Assembly (NCBI GenBank): GCA_031081585.1
Contig: JAVHLY010000007.1
Coordinates: 42,626-100,322, forward strand
Direction: 5' to 3'
Origin: Armatimonadota bacterium
GTDB taxonomy: Bacteria > Sysuimicrobiota > Sysuimicrobiia > Sysuimicrobiales > Humicultoraceae
Length of the DNA: 57,697 bases
The notes below the pieces were generated by a model. That model made no database searches. It had not been told where the DNA came from and saw only the letters and a list, made by a program, of their open reading frames with translations. The position numbers were made by a program, and so were the translations under genes. Below, one piece after another: positions 42,613 through 51,892 of this stretch (its first letter is position 1; each line of letters begins with the position of its first letter).

Positions 42613-43230
42613 ATGCTGAGGCCGGCCTTCCGCCTGCTGGCGAAACGCCAGCCTCATCACCACTGGCTCCCCGAATGTAACAGTATTCGACGCGGCCGCC
42701 CAGGCTGGGCCGAGCCCGAGATCTGGTTCCGCATCGTCCACGTCGCCGTGGACGGCCCGAACGGCGCGCCCGTGGCCGCCTACCGCGAACAGACCGTCGA
42801 GATCGCCCTCGGGCCCAAGGGGGCCTTCGAGAACGGCAATATCTGCACCCTGACGCGCCGGGTGCCCGCCGACCGGGTCATCAACGCCCTCCCGCCCCGG
42901 GTCCGCAACCGGAAGCCGCCCAAGGCCCCACGGACGCCTCGGGTGGTCGAGCTCCTCCGCAAGGCCATCGAGTGGCAGGCCCTCCTGGCATCAGGCGAGG
43001 CCTCCAACCAGGCCGACATCGCCCGCCGGGAGGGCATCACCCGCGCCCGGGTGACCCAGGTCATGGGTCTCCTCCGCCTCGCGCCCGAGATCCAGGAGCA
43101 CGTCCTGTCGCTCCCCGACATGGTCCGCCGGCCCGCGATCACCGAGCGGGCGCTCCGGCCCATCGCGCAACTCGAGAAGGCGTCGGACCAGAAGGCCAGG
43201 TTCCAGGAGCTTGTGGCGCAGGTCCAGTAG
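42613..43230 (+). CDS. Helix-turn-helix protein of mobile-element type, 5' end uncertain
   Basis: Residues from about 38 (EIWFRIVHVAVDG) form a small beta domain; the C-terminal half has a ParB/KorB-like helix-turn-helix (SNQADIARREGITRARVTQVMGLLRLAPEIQEHVLSLP). Proteins of this shape occur next to serine recombinase genes. The first 35 residues look like non-coding DNA read through, and no recombinase follows, so this may be a leftover of an integrated element. It marks the left edge of the lower-GC accessory region. Identification is by pattern only. Confidence 0.6.
   Translation: MLRPAFRLLAKRQPHHHWLPECNSIRRGRPGWAEPEIWFRIVHVAVDGPNGAPVAAYREQTVEIALGPKGAFENGNICTLTRRVPADRVINALPPRVRNRKPPKAPRTPRVVELLRKAIEWQALLASGEASNQADIARREGITRARVTQVMGLLRLAPEIQEHVLSLPDMVRRPAITERALRPIAQLEKASDQKARFQELVAQVQ
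42636..42652 (+). terminator. Short GC hairpin near the accessory-region junction
   Basis: Perfect 7-bp stem (GCTGGCG and CGCCAGC) with an AAA loop, 67 bp after the sensor-kinase stop. It could terminate the two-component operon; no T tract is present. It lies inside the doubtful 5' end of the HTH gene. Confidence 0.3.
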
Positions 43231-43243
43231 GAGATGGGTCGGA

Positions 43244-43978
43244 TCACCGCGGTTGCAATTCGAGCACATGACCCTTCGGCATGCCATCCCACGTCCGTCC
43301 ATCGAGGACGCGGCCATTCCGCTTCTTCTGTACGCCGCCCCACTGCTTGAAGAAGAAGGGGACGCCTGCCGCGCGGCACTGTTTCCGAATCTCCCTCACC
43401 CACTTCGCCTCGATAGGTCGCGCGCCGGGTCCGCTCTCCCCGCCGACGATGACCCAGTGGATGCCGGAAAGGTCGAGAGTACCCAAGGGGCCCAGCAACG
43501 GCTCCAGCGACAGGAACCGCACGGCGGCCGGCACCTTCCGAAGGTGATCGGCCCGCCAGAGGTACTTGGCGGTCTCAATCGACACACCCATCCACACGTT
43601 CGGAGGCCAGTTCAGGTCCGGGGCGAGCTCGGCCAGCCTCTCCGACCGCTTGGTGAGGATCTGGAACGTGTGCCACGAGGCCCTCTCCATCGTGCTGAAC
43701 ACTCTCTGGACGAAGTCGAGGGGGACATTCTCGTGGAAGAGATCGCTCATGCTGTTCACGAAGATGGTCCTGGGCTTCTTCCAGGTGAGGGGAAGCTCAA
43801 GGCGATCCGGCCACAGGCGGAGGTCGAAGCCCTGCTCGTAGGGATGACCGGGAACGCCGCGCCAGCGTTCCGCGAAGGTCTCGGCGTAGCAGTGCTTGCA
43901 CCCCGGGCTGACCTTGTTGCAGCCCGTCACGGGGTTCCACGTCGAGTCCGTCCACTCTATCGTGGACTTTTCGCTCAT
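43244..43978 (-). CDS. Three-Cys-motif protein (DUF5131, phage Gp37/Gp68 type)
   Basis: A 244-residue protein beginning STIEWTDSTWNPVTGC. The three cysteines in CNKVSPGCKHCYAE have Fe-S-cluster-like spacing (C-x6-C-x2-C), reminiscent of radical SAM proteins. FVNSMSDLFHE, FQILTKRSERL, VWMGVSIE and WVIVGGESGPGARP are hallmarks of this phage-related family. Its partner TcmP is encoded immediately upstream with an ATGA overlap, the known pairing. The reaction is unknown. It is the last gene of the accessory operon. Confidence 0.88.
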   Translation of the reverse strand: MSEKSTIEWTDSTWNPVTGCNKVSPGCKHCYAETFAERWRGVPGHPYEQGFDLRLWPDRLELPLTWKKPRTIFVNSMSDLFHENVPLDFVQRVFSTMERASWHTFQILTKRSERLAELAPDLNWPPNVWMGVSIETAKYLWRADHLRKVPAAVRFLSLEPLLGPLGTLDLSGIHWVIVGGESGPGARPIEAKWVREIRKQCRAAGVPFFFKQWGGVQKKRNGRVLDGRTWDGMPKGHVLELQPR

Positions 43979-45096
43979 CTCTCCCCTCCTTCCTTCGGGG
44001 GGAGAAAGCGCACGCGGTCCTTCTTCTGCAGACCACGATCCGTCTTGGAACTGACCGGCGTGATCTCGACGAGGCCCTCCTCCTTCAGCTGCTTCACGAC
44101 AGAGCGATAATGCTTCTCGATGAAGGGCAGGTCCCAACTCTCCTCGCGGATCTGATCAAACTCGACCTGCTTCCCGGCGTACTCCCTCAGGAGCGCCTGT
44201 CGCAGTTCTTCTTCGCGCGGGGAACTTGAAAAGAGCATACCGTGCTTCTCGCCGCTGAAATCGAACAGACCTTCCTCGTCCCCGAGCGGCCACATCACCT
44301 CCTTCATGAGCAAGGCCGCCTTCGAGTGGTTGGATGCGTGGATGAGGTAGTACTTCGTGCGGCTCTGGGCCATTTCATCTTCGACGTCGAACCGGATGCG
44401 AAACGGCAGCTTGTAGCGCGCGTTGACCTTGGACATGAAGTACTCAAGGAAGCCCTGCTCCCGCTTCCACCCGCTCTCCCTCAAGAACGGCTGCGTCCGC
44501 CATTCGTCATTACCGAACATTTCGTCGAGGTGGTGCTGCACCTTCGCGTTACCGGCGTCCATGTTGATCCGGTAGAACATGAAGTTGATCAGCGCCTCCG
44601 TCTGCGGGCGTTTCAGGATGTCGTTCAGGATCGGGACCGTCAGCGGGTGCCCATACGGGTCCACCATGAAGAACGACGGTGCGAGCTTCGGGACTTGCCC
44701 AAGGAGCTTCGGCACGAACTCCTTGACGTCCTCCGCCATCACATGCACCTGCACTCCCTGTCCGTAGGGCTGCACGCCTTTCAGCTCGGCATCGAGCGAC
44801 GCTCTTTGCTTCTCGTCCTTCTCGACAAGGATCACGGTCATTTGGTGACCTTTCGCCTTGGCGAGATACTCCTGCGCCGCACGCACCGCGATGATGGGCG
44901 AGCCGTCAACCTTCTGCCCCTCGAACTCGTAGGCGCCGGGACCCGCGTAGCAATCGAAGTAACAGAGCCGACGGTTTCGGGAGCCCAGGATGTGTTCCCA
45001 CGAGGGCAGATACTTCTGCAGGATGATGTGCTTGATCCGCGAGACCTGCTTGAGGTGTTGCGGACCGTCATCATCCTGAATTGCGTCTGCGGCCAT
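43975..45096 (-). CDS. tcmP: Three-Cys-motif partner protein TcmP
   Basis: A 373-residue protein with a methyltransferase-like N-terminus: KHIILQKYLPSWEHIL, YFDCYAGPGAYEFEG (SAM-binding-like loop) and FFMVDPYGHPLTVPIL (DPPY-like). The C-terminal part has a winged-helix look (HYRSVVKQLKEEGLVEITPV). TcmP proteins are defined by their association with three-Cys-motif genes such as the one that follows. ATG 45096 follows GAGGAGG; upstream residues are not conserved-looking. It may modify a nucleic acid, but that is inference. Confidence 0.87.
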   Translation of the reverse strand: MAADAIQDDDGPQHLKQVSRIKHIILQKYLPSWEHILGSRNRRLCYFDCYAGPGAYEFEGQKVDGSPIIAVRAAQEYLAKAKGHQMTVILVEKDEKQRASLDAELKGVQPYGQGVQVHVMAEDVKEFVPKLLGQVPKLAPSFFMVDPYGHPLTVPILNDILKRPQTEALINFMFYRINMDAGNAKVQHHLDEMFGNDEWRTQPFLRESGWKREQGFLEYFMSKVNARYKLPFRIRFDVEDEMAQSRTKYYLIHASNHSKAALLMKEVMWPLGDEEGLFDFSGEKHGMLFSSSPREEELRQALLREYAGKQVEFDQIREESWDLPFIEKHYRSVVKQLKEEGLVEITPVSSKTDRGLQKKDRVRFLPPKEGGER

Positions 45097-45178
45097 TCCG
45101 GCCTCCTCTACTGAAAGGCCCCTTACACGCGGAACCGGGGGACACCCTACTTCCATCGGCAATCCTCGCCCCGACACA

Positions 45179-47947
45179 TCAGGCGTCGCGGATCTGCACC
45201 TTGTCTGCGAGCCCCAGGTCATCCAGGATCTGACGGAGGTCCGCCGTCAGGCTCCCCGCCACGTCGCGGTTGACCGTAACGGAGAAGTCCACGCCGACCT
45301 TGAGATCGGAGCCGGACCGGAGCTTCGGCAGGACCTTCGTCCCCAGTCGATTCCACACCTCGGGTGGGACAGCACCCACGAGGCGGATGGTCTTCGTCTG
45401 GACTCCAGGGGCAGGCCCCGGGCCGGGCTCGGGTTCGGGACCAGGTCCGGGACCCGGCACCGGAGGACCCGGCTGCGGTTCCGGCCCCGGAGCAGGCACT
45501 GGACCACCTGCCTTGAGCGCCTGCGCCTTGGCCTTGGTCAGCAAGAAAACACCCGAGTCGAACGCGACCTCGTCCGCAGTAACGGGCTCCTGGAACCAGA
45601 TACGCTCGTAAGTGCCGTCGGGCCTCTGTCCCGAAGCGAGACCGAAGTCGCCCCTTCCGACGAACTCGACGATCTTCCCCCGCAAGGTCATGTCGGGATC
45701 GAGCAGCCGCGTGAGCGAGCCGTTCAGGAAACTCTGCCGCAGGCTGGCGAGCGGCCACGCGCCGGACTCCTTCAGCGCAGGCGGCCAGTTCCGATCGATG
45801 TAGCCCGCACCGACGGACTCGTTGAGCAACGCCGCCGACTTGAGCGCGGCGATGACCCTGCCGCACAGAGTTTCGCCGCTGCTGGAGTGCCCAGCCCCCA
45901 GGTCGATGGTCTTGAGCCCGTCGGCCTCCTGGTGGTCGGCGATCACGGCGAAGCGATAGCCACCCCAGACCTCGTCCTTGGCGGCGTCCTCTGCGGCGGC
46001 GACCTTCGACTGGAGATCGGCGCGATCCGTCCGGTCGAAGTCTCCACCCAGCGTACCGTCGGCCACTTCACGGGCCACCCGCTGCCAGGCGAGCCACAGC
46101 TCAACCTTCTCGCGCAGGTCCCGGCCCGGCTTCTTGATGCACCACACGAGCGACCCCGGGTAGAGGCGCGGGGATCTGCCCCGTTGCTTCGTCCATTCAG
46201 CGATTTGCTCCCGCAGCGAACCACTGCCCGTCCACTCGGCCTCCGGCTCGGTTATCACGAGCGTTAGCCTTGGAGAGTCCGGGACCTCCGCGCCGTCCCG
46301 TGGGAAGAGCACGACGGGAATGCTGGCTCCCCGGCGGAACTCGTCCTCGACGAGCTTGCGAATTGCCGGCTTGATCTCGGTCTCGTCGTCCAAAGACGCT
46401 CGGCGGTCACTGACCACCTTCTTCATCGTGGGTTGGTGGCTGATCTTGAACCCGTCCGAGCCCACCTTGCGGATGAAGTAGGACTTGTCCTCCAGCGCGA
46501 AGGCGGCGTTGTCCACCGAGGTCGTGTCCACCTCCGGCTCGCCGAGGGCGAACCGCAGTTCCGGCAGGTGCGCGACCTTGTCTGTCTGGCCCCCCGACGA
46601 CTCGAAGAGGATCGCCGTTCCCACCCGGCGGTGGATGTCGCGGAGCGGGCCTTTTGTGTCCGCGTCCAGCGCCTTCGCGTGGGCCTGCTCGCCGGCGATG
46701 TCCGCGTCGATGGCCGCGACGAGCCGGGACTCCCCGAGCTGGCCGAGGATGACGCTGCGGAAGCCGGGATCGAAGAGCGGAGCCGACCCGAGCGTGATGA
46801 GGGGCTCCGTGCGGGCTTTGCGGAAGCTCTCCTGGGATGCGATGGCGATCCACTGGGCCAGCATCGCCAGCGTCCCACGCGTCTGCTGGTACTGCGAGAG
46901 GGCCTGCCACTTCCGCTGGAAGACCGAGAGCGTGGCCGGATGGAAGGGGTAGCAGGCCTCGAATCGGCGAAGGAGGAATTCCCGCGCCTTCGCCTCCGTC
47001 GCCGCCGTGTCCACGGCCGTCCACTCCGGCGGAAGCTGCGCCCGCCGTTCGAAGCACCAGTCGGCGAAGGCCTTCGCCACGTTCTTCCTGGTGCGCTCGC
47101 TTCCCAGGTCCTCGAAGAGACGCCGCCGGACGACTTCGCTGATCTCGGTCTCGTCGTTGGCGATGAGGTCCTTGGCGACACGCCGGACGACCTTGGTGAT
47201 CTTGTCCTGCCACTGCATGTCCCAGTCGGTCATTTCGACCTGGCTGCGCGGGAGGCTGATCACGGCCGCGCCGTGCGTCGTCCCCGTGGTGGCGACCGTC
47301 AGGTTCTGGATGAAGGCGTGGAACGACTCCGCCATGCCGCGATGCCGATTGAGGAAGTTGAGGACCTCGTCGAAGAGGAGGAGCACCGGCGCGCCCGCCG
47401 CCTGGAAGACGCGGGCGATGGACTCCGTCCCGGGCGGGGTCGTCTTCGCGGCCGTCCCGAGCACCTCGACGCCCTTGTCGCCCGCCAGCTGGCGGGCGAT
47501 GTCGATCCATGGGGTCTCCCGGCCATCCTGGGGGTCCCAGGCGTTCCCCACGAACACGCCCACACGCGCCTTGGGGACAGACGAGAGGCCAGCGTCCCGG
47601 AGCAGGTCGGAAACCCCCGAGTACCCGGCTGCCTTCTCGCCGCTCGTGCCAAGGTGGTAGAGGGCCGTCAGCGTGTGCGTCTTGCCGCCGCCGAACTGGG
47701 TGATCAGGGTCAGAACCGGAGCGGTGTTGTCGGTCTTGCCCGAGAGCCTTCGGAGCACCAAGCCGGCGTGCTCGCGGAGCGCCCTGGTGAAGCAGGTGCG
47801 GGAGAAGAACTGCTTGGGGTCGCGGTAGTCCTCCGGGGCCGTCTTCGCCACGACCTGCTCGAGGGCGATGGCGAACTCGTCCGGGTTGAAAGACCGTCCT
47901 TCCCGGACCTCCTTGCGCGGCGTGGCTACCCTGTACCAAGGTTCCAT
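45179..47947 (-). CDS. DUF499 AAA+ ATPase, defence-associated
   Basis: A 922-residue P-loop ATPase. It opens WYRVATPRKEVREGRSFNPDEFAIAL, has Walker A TQFGGGKTHTL near residue 85 and Walker B VLLLFDEVLNF near residue 188, then a long helical region. A Pro/Gly-rich spacer of about 30 residues (PAPGPEPQPGPPVPGPG) joins a small C-terminal domain (IRLVGAVPPEVWNRLGTKVLPKL). DUF499 proteins recur beside DUF1156 methylases and helicases in predicted anti-phage operons and resemble BrxC/PglY-like ATPases in role. It lies 10 bp after the nuclease gene. Confidence 0.9.
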   Translation of the reverse strand: MEPWYRVATPRKEVREGRSFNPDEFAIALEQVVAKTAPEDYRDPKQFFSRTCFTRALREHAGLVLRRLSGKTDNTAPVLTLITQFGGGKTHTLTALYHLGTSGEKAAGYSGVSDLLRDAGLSSVPKARVGVFVGNAWDPQDGRETPWIDIARQLAGDKGVEVLGTAAKTTPPGTESIARVFQAAGAPVLLLFDEVLNFLNRHRGMAESFHAFIQNLTVATTGTTHGAAVISLPRSQVEMTDWDMQWQDKITKVVRRVAKDLIANDETEISEVVRRRLFEDLGSERTRKNVAKAFADWCFERRAQLPPEWTAVDTAATEAKAREFLLRRFEACYPFHPATLSVFQRKWQALSQYQQTRGTLAMLAQWIAIASQESFRKARTEPLITLGSAPLFDPGFRSVILGQLGESRLVAAIDADIAGEQAHAKALDADTKGPLRDIHRRVGTAILFESSGGQTDKVAHLPELRFALGEPEVDTTSVDNAAFALEDKSYFIRKVGSDGFKISHQPTMKKVVSDRRASLDDETEIKPAIRKLVEDEFRRGASIPVVLFPRDGAEVPDSPRLTLVITEPEAEWTGSGSLREQIAEWTKQRGRSPRLYPGSLVWCIKKPGRDLREKVELWLAWQRVAREVADGTLGGDFDRTDRADLQSKVAAAEDAAKDEVWGGYRFAVIADHQEADGLKTIDLGAGHSSSGETLCGRVIAALKSAALLNESVGAGYIDRNWPPALKESGAWPLASLRQSFLNGSLTRLLDPDMTLRGKIVEFVGRGDFGLASGQRPDGTYERIWFQEPVTADEVAFDSGVFLLTKAKAQALKAGGPVPAPGPEPQPGPPVPGPGPGPEPEPGPGPAPGVQTKTIRLVGAVPPEVWNRLGTKVLPKLRSGSDLKVGVDFSVTVNRDVAGSLTADLRQILDDLGLADKVQIRDA

Positions 47948-47957
47948 GACGGTCCTC

Positions 47958-48953
47958 CTACGGTCTCTTCATGCGCGCGAACAGCTCGGTCGCGGACTTC
48001 TTCAGCCGTCCGAGGTTCGCGTATGCTATCGGCTCGAACGCGCTCTGGCAGGAATACATGCGGTAGCGGATGCCGTCGGTCACGACCACGTCCCGGGGTG
48101 TACCGAGCGCTTCCACGTAGCCCTTCGCTTGCTCCAGCGCTCCTTCGACGCCCGCCCCGAGGCGCTTCGCCTCGATCACGAGGTGGCAGTTCTCCGGGGT
48201 CCGCGGGAGAGCCCGGAACAACGCCACGTCGATGTAGCCCCTGCCTGCCGGCAGGCAGGGCCACTTGACGGCGATGCGTTCCGGCGGCCAGCCCAGCGCG
48301 CCCAAGAACGGAACCACGAAGTGGGCGATCAGTTCGTCCTCGCTCGGGTGCTCGCCGAACGCCTGCCGATCCCACAGGAGCGGGACGAGGTCGTTGGCCG
48401 CCGCCACGAGCCCCTGGAGGGCTGCAGGCACATCCTCCAGAGGCGGTTCCTCCGCCGGGAGATCCGGCAACGCGACCGTTTGCCAGTGCGTCGGCGGCGA
48501 ATTGAGGAAACGATCCGCGTAATCCGTCACCTCGTCGTTCCACGTCCGCGAGCAACGCGTCGGGTTGGCCCCGAACACCGGGGTCGTGAACGTGTGCTCC
48601 TGCGGGAGCTTGCACCAGCGCACGCGGCGGGCGTGCTGGAGGTCCCACCCGTTCACGTCGTCGAACTGGTTGAGATACAGGTAGTCGCTGGCCACGATCC
48701 CGACCGCGCAAATCCTCGAGATCCCCGTGCGTAGCAGGAAGACGTCGCCGATCTGGACCTCGCTGGCGAAGCGACGCACGAAGCCGCCCTCGAACTCGTC
48801 GTCGTCGCGTTCCGGCTTCCAAGGGCCCGCGTCTCCCGGACCGATGAGGCCGACGCCGTACTTCAAGAAGACGTCCGCATACGGCCGGGACGCCTGCCCA
48901 GCCGCCAGCTGCCAAATTCCCCTTGTGGTCGTCTTCTCGTTCATCGCCATCAT
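47958..48953 (-). CDS. EVE-like / PD-(D/E)XK nuclease fusion
   Basis: A 331-residue protein. The N-terminal part (residues about 8-150: GIWQLAAGQASRPYADVF, VQIGDVFLLRTG, ICAVGIVASDYLYL, RRVRWCKLP) has the look of EVE/PUA-like readers that bind modified bases. The C-terminal part resembles the HsdR_N nuclease: Asp242 in YIDVALF, Glu261-x-Lys263 in LVIEAKRLG and Gln275 in EQAKGY. Together these suggest a modification-sensing restriction nuclease, paired with the methylase just upstream (ATGA overlap). A perfect palindrome is inserted just before Asp242 and adds PCLPAGRG. Confidence 0.75.
   Translation of the reverse strand: MMAMNEKTTTRGIWQLAAGQASRPYADVFLKYGVGLIGPGDAGPWKPERDDDEFEGGFVRRFASEVQIGDVFLLRTGISRICAVGIVASDYLYLNQFDDVNGWDLQHARRVRWCKLPQEHTFTTPVFGANPTRCSRTWNDEVTDYADRFLNSPPTHWQTVALPDLPAEEPPLEDVPAALQGLVAAANDLVPLLWDRQAFGEHPSEDELIAHFVVPFLGALGWPPERIAVKWPCLPAGRGYIDVALFRALPRTPENCHLVIEAKRLGAGVEGALEQAKGYVEALGTPRDVVVTDGIRYRMYSCQSAFEPIAYANLGRLKKSATELFARMKRP
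48239..48260. repeat. Perfect 22-bp palindrome inside the nuclease gene
   Basis: Core CTGCCTGCCGGCAGGCAG, extended to 22 bp. It is read in frame as CLPAGR within the nuclease domain. A related inverted repeat with the same CTGCCTGC arm occurs at 55981-56017 in another gene of the operon, suggesting a dispersed REP-like element. Confidence 0.75.
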
Positions 48954-51892
48954 CTCGGGACCGCCAGGAGCATCGCGTCCAGCAGGCGCTTCTCCTCGCT
49001 GCTCTTCGGGTACAGGGCAGAGAGCGCGTTGGAGAGGCGGAGGAAGTCCGGCCCTCGCTCTTGCTCTGCCTTCAGCAAGGCGCGCAGGGCGTTAGCCCGA
49101 CCGCCGGCCTGAAGCAGCATGGCCATGTGAACGCGATCGAGTGTCGTCGCTTCGCGGCTGGTCTCCAAGGCCTCGTCGGGTACGTCCGCGCCTGCCTTTC
49201 TACGCCCGCGACCGCGTCCCTTGCCTTTCGCCTCTTCCTCGTTCTCCGAGAAGAGCATCAGTTGATGGATGTCCTCGGGAGGGGCTTTCTCCAGCCTCTG
49301 GGCGACAGCATCGGCACCATCTTTCCCGAAGAGGATTCTGGCGCGCTCCGCTACCGACAACAGCCGAACGACCCCCTTCTTCGTCTCGATGATCCGGCCT
49401 TCCCACTTGGGCAGGTTGATGCCCAGGGGCTGAGCGAATCGACGCACAACGTCGAAGACGAGCGTGTAGCCCTTAGCCTTCCCCTGGGAGGTCTCCTCTT
49501 CTTCGTCCTCCTCGGTGGAGACTTCCTCCTCGTCGATCTCCTCAGGTCCAGCTCCCGCAGATCCCCCGTTGGTGCTTTGGAGCGTCCAGAGGAAAAGCGC
49601 CGTCAGTCGCGCATCTTCCTCGACAGCTCCCGCAGCGCCATTCCGGGCCTTTGCCTCAGCGGTGCCGAGCACCTGCTCCAGGGCAGCACGTCCGACGACT
49701 TCCCACACCTTCTCCAGGTATTCGGCGAGCTTGACCTCCCGGCCATCGGCGGTCTCGACCTTGCGGTAGCGGCTGAAGATCTCCAGTGCGGGGCCTATGC
49801 AGGCGAAGACGAGATCCGCGCCGCGGATGCCTTCGGCCTGCAGCCGCTCCATCCAGTCTCCGACGCGCTTGGGCAGTTCCCGCAGGACCTCACCCCAGTC
49901 ACCGACCTTCGCGTTGTCCGGCCGCGGGCGACAGACTAGGTGCACGCTCGTCTCCAGTGCGGCGTAGCCCTGTCCGCGCATGCGCTGCTTTCTTTCCGTG
50001 GCTATCGGCCAAGAGCCGGTCGTTCGCCAGCCGGCATCCACAAGTGCTGAGACCAGCGCCTCCCAGCGGTCCGTCTCCTTGTGAGCGAAAACGACCGACC
50101 CGACGCCGTCTTCCCGGATGGTTCGTTTCATCTGGCCGAAGGCTTCTTTCATCCGGCTTTCGTACCAGTCCCGGTCATGGACGCCGCCGTCGCTGACGGC
50201 GCGGTTCTCCGTCAGCTCTCGCGCCTTTTCCGTCTCAACCGCCGAGAATGCCTGCGGCAGGCGGCCACGCAACCCGAGCCGGAGCCATCCGTAGAAGAAG
50301 TCGGACAGGTGGGCGTAGGGAATCTGATTCGCATACGGCGGATCGGTAAAGATCACGTCCACCGACTCCTCCGGCAGGACTGGATCAAGAGCGTTTGCGA
50401 GAAGCGGTGACGAGGGCTGATAGCGCGTCGAGGCCAGTTGCCGAAGGGCGCTGCGAACGCTTCGGACCGAGTAGCCCAGCCCTTCGCAGTTCGGGCTCAA
50501 CGGATTCCCTTCCACGAAGTCGGCACGCATCGGCACACCGGAACCCTGTATGAAGACCGATGTTACGCCCTCCGAAAGCCAGACGCAGAGCGAGGTGTGA
50601 TACTGGGCGTTGTCGGAGTAGGCCGTGTAGAGGCATGCCGCCAGGGCGATGAGCAGGTCCTTGTCCTTGACCCGTTGTCCCGCCTCCTTGAGCGCATCTT
50701 CGATGACCTCGTGGATGACCCAGCGGGAGAAGCGCTGGCGCGGGGCGAGGACATCCGCCCAGTTCGTGATCCCGAATGGCCGCGGGCGGAACCCGGTATC
50801 GCCCTCGGGAGGTGCAGGCGGCATCTCAATGTGAACCTCATTCGCCCTGCTCCGGGCCTCCTCATACGCAGCCAAATCGGCCTTTGCCGGCGTGTAGTAA
50901 TCCTTCCCTCGACCAGTCGAATTCTGTCTGACCACTGCCAGCAGGATGGCGTCTTCCGCTCCTCCACGCCTCTCTCGAAGCTGCGCTTGGACGCGCATGC
51001 GGCCCGTGACCATGTGACATTTCGGACAGGTCGCGTTATTGCCCGCGACCGTTCCGCGTTCGACCTCCTTATCGCTGGCCGGTTCGAACACCTCGATCCG
51101 AGGTTCGAGCGAGCCATTCGGATACAGGATGCGCAAGGCCTTCTTCCGGCCTTTGGCCTGGGATAGCCACAGGTTGCGGACCAGCGGAATCGTCGCGCCA
51201 CAGCCAGCAGCCTCGCACCTCACCACCCGCGCCCAAAGGTAGGCGAGGGGTTTGCGCTTCTGTGCGTCGGCCGGGTAGTACTCTTGCAGACGCAGCTCTA
51301 TCTGCTTCAGAACCCACTCCGACCATTCCTCGAACAGGTCGGCGAGTTCCGGCCCCTTGCGCCCGCACCACTCGAGCGCGATCTTGAGTTGGAGCCATGC
51401 GACCGGGTTGAGTTCCGATGCCGTCACCTCGCAGCCAAGGCGCAGCCCTTCGAGAGGAATTGAGCCGCCGCCAGAGAATGGATCGAAGAGGTGCGGCGTC
51501 GTGCCATGCGCCGCCTGGATCAGCTTCCGGGCTGTCGAGACGTAGCCTCCCTTGTTCACGAGGTTCCATTCAGCGAGTTCCGCTACGAACGTCAGTAGGG
51601 CGCGCAGCAGATCGAGGTCGGAAGGCCCCACCTTTCGGAATTGCTGGAGCTCCTTCCTGGCAACCGCCTTGAACGACTCCGGGCAGTGCGAATCGGTAGG
51701 ATCGGGTAACAAGAGGGTCAGCAGAAGCGCACGGCAAGAAGCGAGGGGGCGCCGGGCCCACCAACTATGCAGGAGCGAGATGTGGCCGCTGTCCACGCGG
51801 GTCTTGATGTTGTTCTCCCGAACGCACGCATCGTTGACCGCCGACAGGGCGAAGTCGATCTCGGCCAGACGCCGGCACTCTTTCAGAATCAT
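48950..51892 (-). CDS. DUF1156 adenine-specific-type DNA methyltransferase
   Basis: A 980-residue methylase of the COG1743 type. The N-terminal DUF1156 shows SLLHSWWARRPLASCRALLL; SAM motif I is FDPFSGGGSIPLEGLRLG; the catalytic motif is TDPPYANQIPYAHLSDFFYGWL. A zinc-ribbon-like CEAAGC plus CPKCH lies between. A very acidic patch (EEIDEEEVSTEEDEEEE) precedes the C-terminal domain. Such enzymes modify host DNA in BREX-like or other DUF499-linked systems. ATG 51892 overlaps the upstream stop; ATG 51913 lies inside that gene. Confidence 0.92.
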   Translation of the reverse strand: MILKECRRLAEIDFALSAVNDACVRENNIKTRVDSGHISLLHSWWARRPLASCRALLLTLLLPDPTDSHCPESFKAVARKELQQFRKVGPSDLDLLRALLTFVAELAEWNLVNKGGYVSTARKLIQAAHGTTPHLFDPFSGGGSIPLEGLRLGCEVTASELNPVAWLQLKIALEWCGRKGPELADLFEEWSEWVLKQIELRLQEYYPADAQKRKPLAYLWARVVRCEAAGCGATIPLVRNLWLSQAKGRKKALRILYPNGSLEPRIEVFEPASDKEVERGTVAGNNATCPKCHMVTGRMRVQAQLRERRGGAEDAILLAVVRQNSTGRGKDYYTPAKADLAAYEEARSRANEVHIEMPPAPPEGDTGFRPRPFGITNWADVLAPRQRFSRWVIHEVIEDALKEAGQRVKDKDLLIALAACLYTAYSDNAQYHTSLCVWLSEGVTSVFIQGSGVPMRADFVEGNPLSPNCEGLGYSVRSVRSALRQLASTRYQPSSPLLANALDPVLPEESVDVIFTDPPYANQIPYAHLSDFFYGWLRLGLRGRLPQAFSAVETEKARELTENRAVSDGGVHDRDWYESRMKEAFGQMKRTIREDGVGSVVFAHKETDRWEALVSALVDAGWRTTGSWPIATERKQRMRGQGYAALETSVHLVCRPRPDNAKVGDWGEVLRELPKRVGDWMERLQAEGIRGADLVFACIGPALEIFSRYRKVETADGREVKLAEYLEKVWEVVGRAALEQVLGTAEAKARNGAAGAVEEDARLTALFLWTLQSTNGGSAGAGPEEIDEEEVSTEEDEEEETSQGKAKGYTLVFDVVRRFAQPLGINLPKWEGRIIETKKGVVRLLSVAERARILFGKDGADAVAQRLEKAPPEDIHQLMLFSENEEEAKGKGRGRGRRKAGADVPDEALETSREATTLDRVHMAMLLQAGGRANALRALLKAEQERGPDFLRLSNALSALYPKSSEEKRLLDAMLLAVPR

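Noticed and set aside
45410-45510. DNA repeat region in the DUF499 gene
   Set aside because: It encodes an in-frame Pro/Gly/Glu linker between two domains, so it is protein low complexity rather than a DNA element.
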